Notes under the pieces: generated by a model
Seen by the model: only the letters and a program-made list of their open reading frames with translations
What the model was told of the DNA's origin: nothing
Database searches by the model: none
Shown here: positions 13,755-16,006 of the stretch, piece after piece
Position numbering within the stretch: position 1 is the first letter of the stretch
How the letters are laid out: each line of letters begins with the position of its first letter
Translations under genes and position numbers: made by a program
DNA from: Mariprofundaceae bacterium
GTDB lineage: Bacteria > Pseudomonadota > Zetaproteobacteria > Mariprofundales > Mariprofundaceae
Length of the DNA stretch: 16,006 nt
Direction: 5' to 3'
NCBI GenBank assembly: GCA_030950975.1
Contig: JAUZQL010000009.1
Coordinates: 1-16,006, forward strand

Positions 13755-13868
13755 GATTTATAAAAAACTCCGTGCCTCTGTGACTTTGTGGTGAGTTATT
13801 TAAAGAATGTTACACACCTTGGTAAAAAAGAAGCGTCATCCATTGTTTTTAATCTCTAGATTTATCAG

Positions 13869-14768
13869 CTATTCAACCTTGTATTCAGTTGCCATCACAT
13901 AACTTGCGCCTGCTGCAAGCTCAATCACATCATCCACCGCATTCGCCGTTTCCACACATAACATATTCAAATAACCATCAACGCCTAAATCACCCATTTT
14001 ATTGGCTGTTTCAATCCAAGGATTCCAAATAATCGCCGAAGAACTACCTTGTTTTTGAATCACAATGGTCCGTTCTAAATCAGGGTCAATCAAACACATG
14101 CGGCTGCCTGTACCGACATAAACACGGTCTGTTTCCTGAGTAATTTTAACCGCGCCATATTGTGTTTTACGCGAAAAATCCTCCATTTTATCCAAGTATT
14201 CGCAGCCTTCCAACCCTTCAACCGAGACATTTCGAACATCGCCCACATGAAAATATGTATGCAGTGCTTGACCCAAAGTGAAGGATGTTTTGCCAAGATT
14301 TTTGGTTTCCAGTTTAATCTCAAGTGTTGCACCCACAATCACATGCAACTGCGCCAATAAATCATGCCCACATATTGCTTTCGTTTGATCATTTTGAAGC
14401 ATTTCAAAATCTACTCGTGTACGACCATCCGCCAATGCCTCTGTATTGGTGATTTTCCAATTCACCGTACGCGCAGGACCATGACCGGGTAAACTTGCAT
14501 CCGAAGCATGTGGACCAAACCAAGGCCAACAAATGGGTACACCACCACGCCAAGATTTTCCAGCGGCAAACGTTGCATCATTCGACATCCAAATCACAGG
14601 CTCTTGACCGTTGGGTTGAAAACTCAAAATATGAGCGCCTTGCAAGGCAATACTGGCTTTGCCAAGTGTGTTGCACACGTCAACGATTGGCATATCACCT
14701 TGACCATTCACCACGCTCAACGCGCCTTCAATGCCCCATGTTTCATTTAACTTTTGTACTGTTTCCAT
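13869..14768 (-). CDS. yeaD: D-hexose-6-phosphate mutarotase (YeaD family)
   Basis: The 299-residue cytosolic protein belongs to the aldose-1-epimerase-like superfamily. It interconverts the alpha and beta anomers of glucose 6-phosphate and related sugar phosphates. The family motifs are in order: QGAHILSFQP (43-52), GGVPICWPWFGPH (75-87), GHGPART (95-101), ALHTYFHVGD (168-177) with the probable catalytic H170, and CVETAN (271-276) with the probable catalytic E273. Length and motif order are normal for YeaD. GAGAGGTGAAGC directly precedes the ATG, giving a good ribosome site. It is divergent from the EamA transporter gene with a 61 bp shared gap, and no sugar genes flank it. Confidence 0.92.
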   Translation of the reverse strand: METVQKLNETWGIEGALSVVNGQGDMPIVDVCNTLGKASIALQGAHILSFQPNGQEPVIWMSNDATFAAGKSWRGGVPICWPWFGPHASDASLPGHGPARTVNWKITNTEALADGRTRVDFEMLQNDQTKAICGHDLLAQLHVIVGATLEIKLETKNLGKTSFTLGQALHTYFHVGDVRNVSVEGLEGCEYLDKMEDFSRKTQYGAVKITQETDRVYVGTGSRMCLIDPDLERTIVIQKQGSSSAIIWNPWIETANKMGDLGVDGYLNMLCVETANAVDDVIELAAGASYVMATEYKVE

Positions 14769-14786
14769 GCTTCACCTCTCTCAATG

Positions 14787-14815
14787 TTGGTAATATGACC
14801 TAGTATGACGATAGT
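14787..14815 (+). promoter_or_regulatory. Possible promoter of the EamA transporter gene
   Basis: TTGGTA (14787-14792) and GATAGT (14810-14815) are spaced 17 nt apart, each with four of six consensus matches. A start near 14822 would leave fewer than 10 nt of leader. That is consistent with the lack of a ribosome site before the ATG at 14830. It is weak evidence. Confidence 0.3.
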
Positions 14816-14829
14816 TCGCGCCCATCGCC

Positions 14830-15744
14830 ATGCAAATTATTCTAGCCTACCTCGGAGTTGTCCTTATTTGGAGCACCACACCCCTTGCTATTGCTTGGAG
14901 TGGTCAGGCAGCAGGTTTCTTATTTGGATTAACGGCGCGCATGTTATTAGGCACGATTCTAGCCTTTATATTCGCTGCTTTAATCGGTAAAAAAGTCATT
15001 TGGCATCGTCGTGCTTGCACCGCCTATCTTTATGGTGGTTTAGGTATTTATGGCGGCATGCTTTGTGTTTATTGGTCAGCCCAATTTATTCCTTCTGGCT
15101 GGGTTTCATTGCTCTTTGGACTTACCCCTATCTTCTCCGCCATCATGGCTGCCTTATGGCTTAAAGGAGAACTCATTACCCGCCCTCGTATCATTGGCAT
15201 GTTGATGGGGCTGGCTGGTTTAGCGATGATTTTTGGTAGTAGCGTGGCATGGGGAATGGCTGCCGTATTGGGTGTCTGTGGTATATTGGTTTCTGGCATG
15301 ATTCATTCAGCATCAGCAGTATGGGTGAAACGTACTCGCGCCCAAGTTTCTGGCATCAGCATGACGGTTGGTAGCTTGATGGTCGCCACACCACTCCTAC
15401 TCATCACATGGGCTTTGACATCTCAAGCCAGTATGGATGAAGCATGGGCAAGCATGATGGCTGCACCTTTGCATACATCCATCAGCATTGCTTATTTGGC
15501 TTTGTTTGGTTCAGTGTTTGGCTTTTCACTCTATTTTTATGTTTTGCAACATGTCGAAGCCACACGTGTTGCCTTGATTTCATTGATGACACCCATCACC
15601 TCGTTAATGCTCGGGCATTATCTCAATCACGAAGTCATCACCAGCAATCTCATCATCGGTGCAAGCTTGATTATTGGTGGTTTAGCTGTCTTTGAATTGG
15701 GTGGTAGAACTTTACCAAAATGGATTCCTTTTCGCCCGAATTAA
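14830..15744 (+). CDS. EamA-family (DMT superfamily) inner-membrane transporter
   Basis: The 304-residue protein has about ten hydrophobic helices arranged as two EamA repeats (about 3-136 and 145-288), the usual architecture and length. The N-terminal repeat starts LAYLGVVLIWSTTPLAI, close to the family's WGxxP start. The end of each repeat shows the typical pattern (LLFGLTPIFSAIMAALWLKGE; VALISLMTPITSLMLGHYLNHE). The family exports amino acids or other small metabolites, but the substrate cannot be told. The preceding mutarotase is divergent and probably unrelated. No Shine-Dalgarno is visible before the ATG. A terminator follows the stop by about 30 bp. Confidence 0.9.
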   Translation: MQIILAYLGVVLIWSTTPLAIAWSGQAAGFLFGLTARMLLGTILAFIFAALIGKKVIWHRRACTAYLYGGLGIYGGMLCVYWSAQFIPSGWVSLLFGLTPIFSAIMAALWLKGELITRPRIIGMLMGLAGLAMIFGSSVAWGMAAVLGVCGILVSGMIHSASAVWVKRTRAQVSGISMTVGSLMVATPLLLITWALTSQASMDEAWASMMAAPLHTSISIAYLALFGSVFGFSLYFYVLQHVEATRVALISLMTPITSLMLGHYLNHEVITSNLIIGASLIIGGLAVFELGGRTLPKWIPFRPN

Positions 15745-15776
15745 TACTTTAATTCATGCCTTAGGGCTGCGCCGTC

Positions 15777-15808
15777 ACCCTCGAGTGCTTGTGTCGAGGG
15801 TATTTTTT
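15777..15808 (+). terminator. Intrinsic terminator after the EamA gene
   Basis: ACCCTCGA and TCGAGGGT form a perfect 8 bp stem with a 9 nt loop, followed by ATTTTTT. Confidence 0.9.
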
Positions 15809-15820
15809 CAAACATGAGAT

Positions 15821-15878
15821 GCCCGATAAAAGATTTCGGGCATGACGGTCTGGGTAAGGTAAAATATTTCGGGCATGA
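15821..15878 (+). repeat. Repeated hairpin motif, one full and one partial copy
   Basis: GCCCGATAAAAGATTTCGGGC (15821-15841, with the palindromic ends ATGCCCGA and TCGGGCAT at 15820-15842) folds into a hairpin. TAAAAGATTTCGGGCATGA (15827-15845) recurs as TAAAATATTTCGGGCATGA at 15860-15878, one mismatch in 19. The hairpin core also occurs inverted at 13736-13754. No T-run follows it. Confidence 0.55.
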
Positions 15879-15912
15879 TGATACCTTCATACTTAAACGA
15901 CTCAATTGAAGC

Positions 15913-16006
15913 TTACAATGCTTTCAGTGGTTCTTTCACAGGATTAATAGCAGGCACAGATAGATTCGCTACGATGTTCCAAAGCTTCATGCCATCCCAA
16001 GCCTTT
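15913..16006 (-). CDS. C-terminal end of an unidentified minus-strand gene
   Basis: Reading leftwards from the window edge, about 30 codons stay open to a TAA at 15915-15913. They encode a stretch beginning KAWDGMKLWNIVANLSVP and ending NPVKEPLKAL. The composition is protein-like and another minus-strand frame closes early, but the piece is too short to identify. It would run convergently into the EamA gene, with the 15821-15878 repeats between them. Confidence 0.45.
   Translation of the reverse strand, partial: KAWDGMKLWNIVANLSVPAINPVKEPLKAL

Larger units (their letters stand above)
13479..13868. other. 390 bp gap upstream of the oxidase operon
   Basis: No gene is visible. From the oxidase outward the gap holds the ribosome site, two NsrR-like boxes with the promoter, the second copy of the 60 bp dispersed element (13648-13707) and a short hairpin motif shared with 15822-15840 (13736-13754). 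A G/T-rich motif at 13768-13794 and about 75 bp of A/T-rich sequence after the mutarotase stop complete it. No clear terminator for the mutarotase gene was found. Confidence 0.6.

Noticed and set aside
1..16006. CRISPR array, tRNA or rRNA genes, phage or integrase genes, defence system
   Set aside because: No regularly spaced repeats, cloverleaf-like segments, rRNA motifs or mobile-element enzymes were seen.

Overview
The window reads as an ordinary chromosomal stretch of a low-GC (by eye, low 40s percent) Gram-negative proteobacterium with a respiratory, cytochrome-rich periplasm. The evidence is exported c-type cytochromes with Sec signal peptides, a lipoprotein with a lipobox, SuhB-, CysM-, GluQ- and YeaD-like genes, and NsrR-like operators. 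A marine zetaproteobacterium or a related chemolithotroph would fit, but that is inference; no rRNA or other phylogenetic marker is present.

Layout. Positions 1-498 (minus) hold aroQ and the first codons of accB, the usual aroQ-accB order. Positions 670-1649 (plus) hold thiS-thiG. Positions 1650-2166 are a 517 bp gap with hairpins and one copy of a 60 bp dispersed element. Positions 2167-3087 hold a 43-residue membrane protein gene and an exported diheme cytochrome c, closed by a strong terminator. Positions 3188-3547 encode a small lipoprotein. Positions 3663-5885 (minus) hold a CPA1 antiporter gene followed by an inositol-monophosphatase (SuhB-type) gene. Positions 6067-9878 (plus) hold a second cation/proton antiporter gene with a C-terminal RCK/TrkA module, then gluQ and cysM. 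Positions 9933-10511 hold a PhnA-type gene. Positions 10595-11329 (minus) encode an unrecognised two-helix membrane protein. Positions 11403-13478 (minus) hold a two-domain multicopper oxidase gene followed after 3 nt by a triheme cytochrome c gene. Positions 13869-14768 (minus) hold a YeaD-type mutarotase, 14830-15744 (plus) an EamA transporter, and 15913-16006 the tail of an unidentified minus-strand gene.

The most interesting part is 11358-13564. It is a self-contained two-gene periplasmic redox operon. The promoter has a perfect TTGACA -35, its -10 lies inside a 23 bp NsrR-like palindrome, and a second such palindrome follows immediately downstream. A 13 bp perfect hairpin with a T-run closes the operon. 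The oxidase has its type 1 copper ligands in domain 1 (H81, C129, H136, M142) and eight histidines placed for an interdomain trinuclear cluster. This is the layout of the type C two-domain oxidases, such as the one encoded with cytochromes c in the nirK cluster of Nitrosomonas europaea, which is also under NsrR. No nirK and no nsrR are in this window. The operon therefore looks like a nitric-oxide- or nitrite-responsive oxidase/cytochrome pair detached from nitrite reductase.

The other notable signal is repeated intergenic DNA. A 60 bp element with imperfect inverted ends occurs at 1871-1930 and, inverted, at 13648-13707, each upstream of a cytochrome locus. A separate short hairpin motif is shared between 13736-13754 and 15822-15878.
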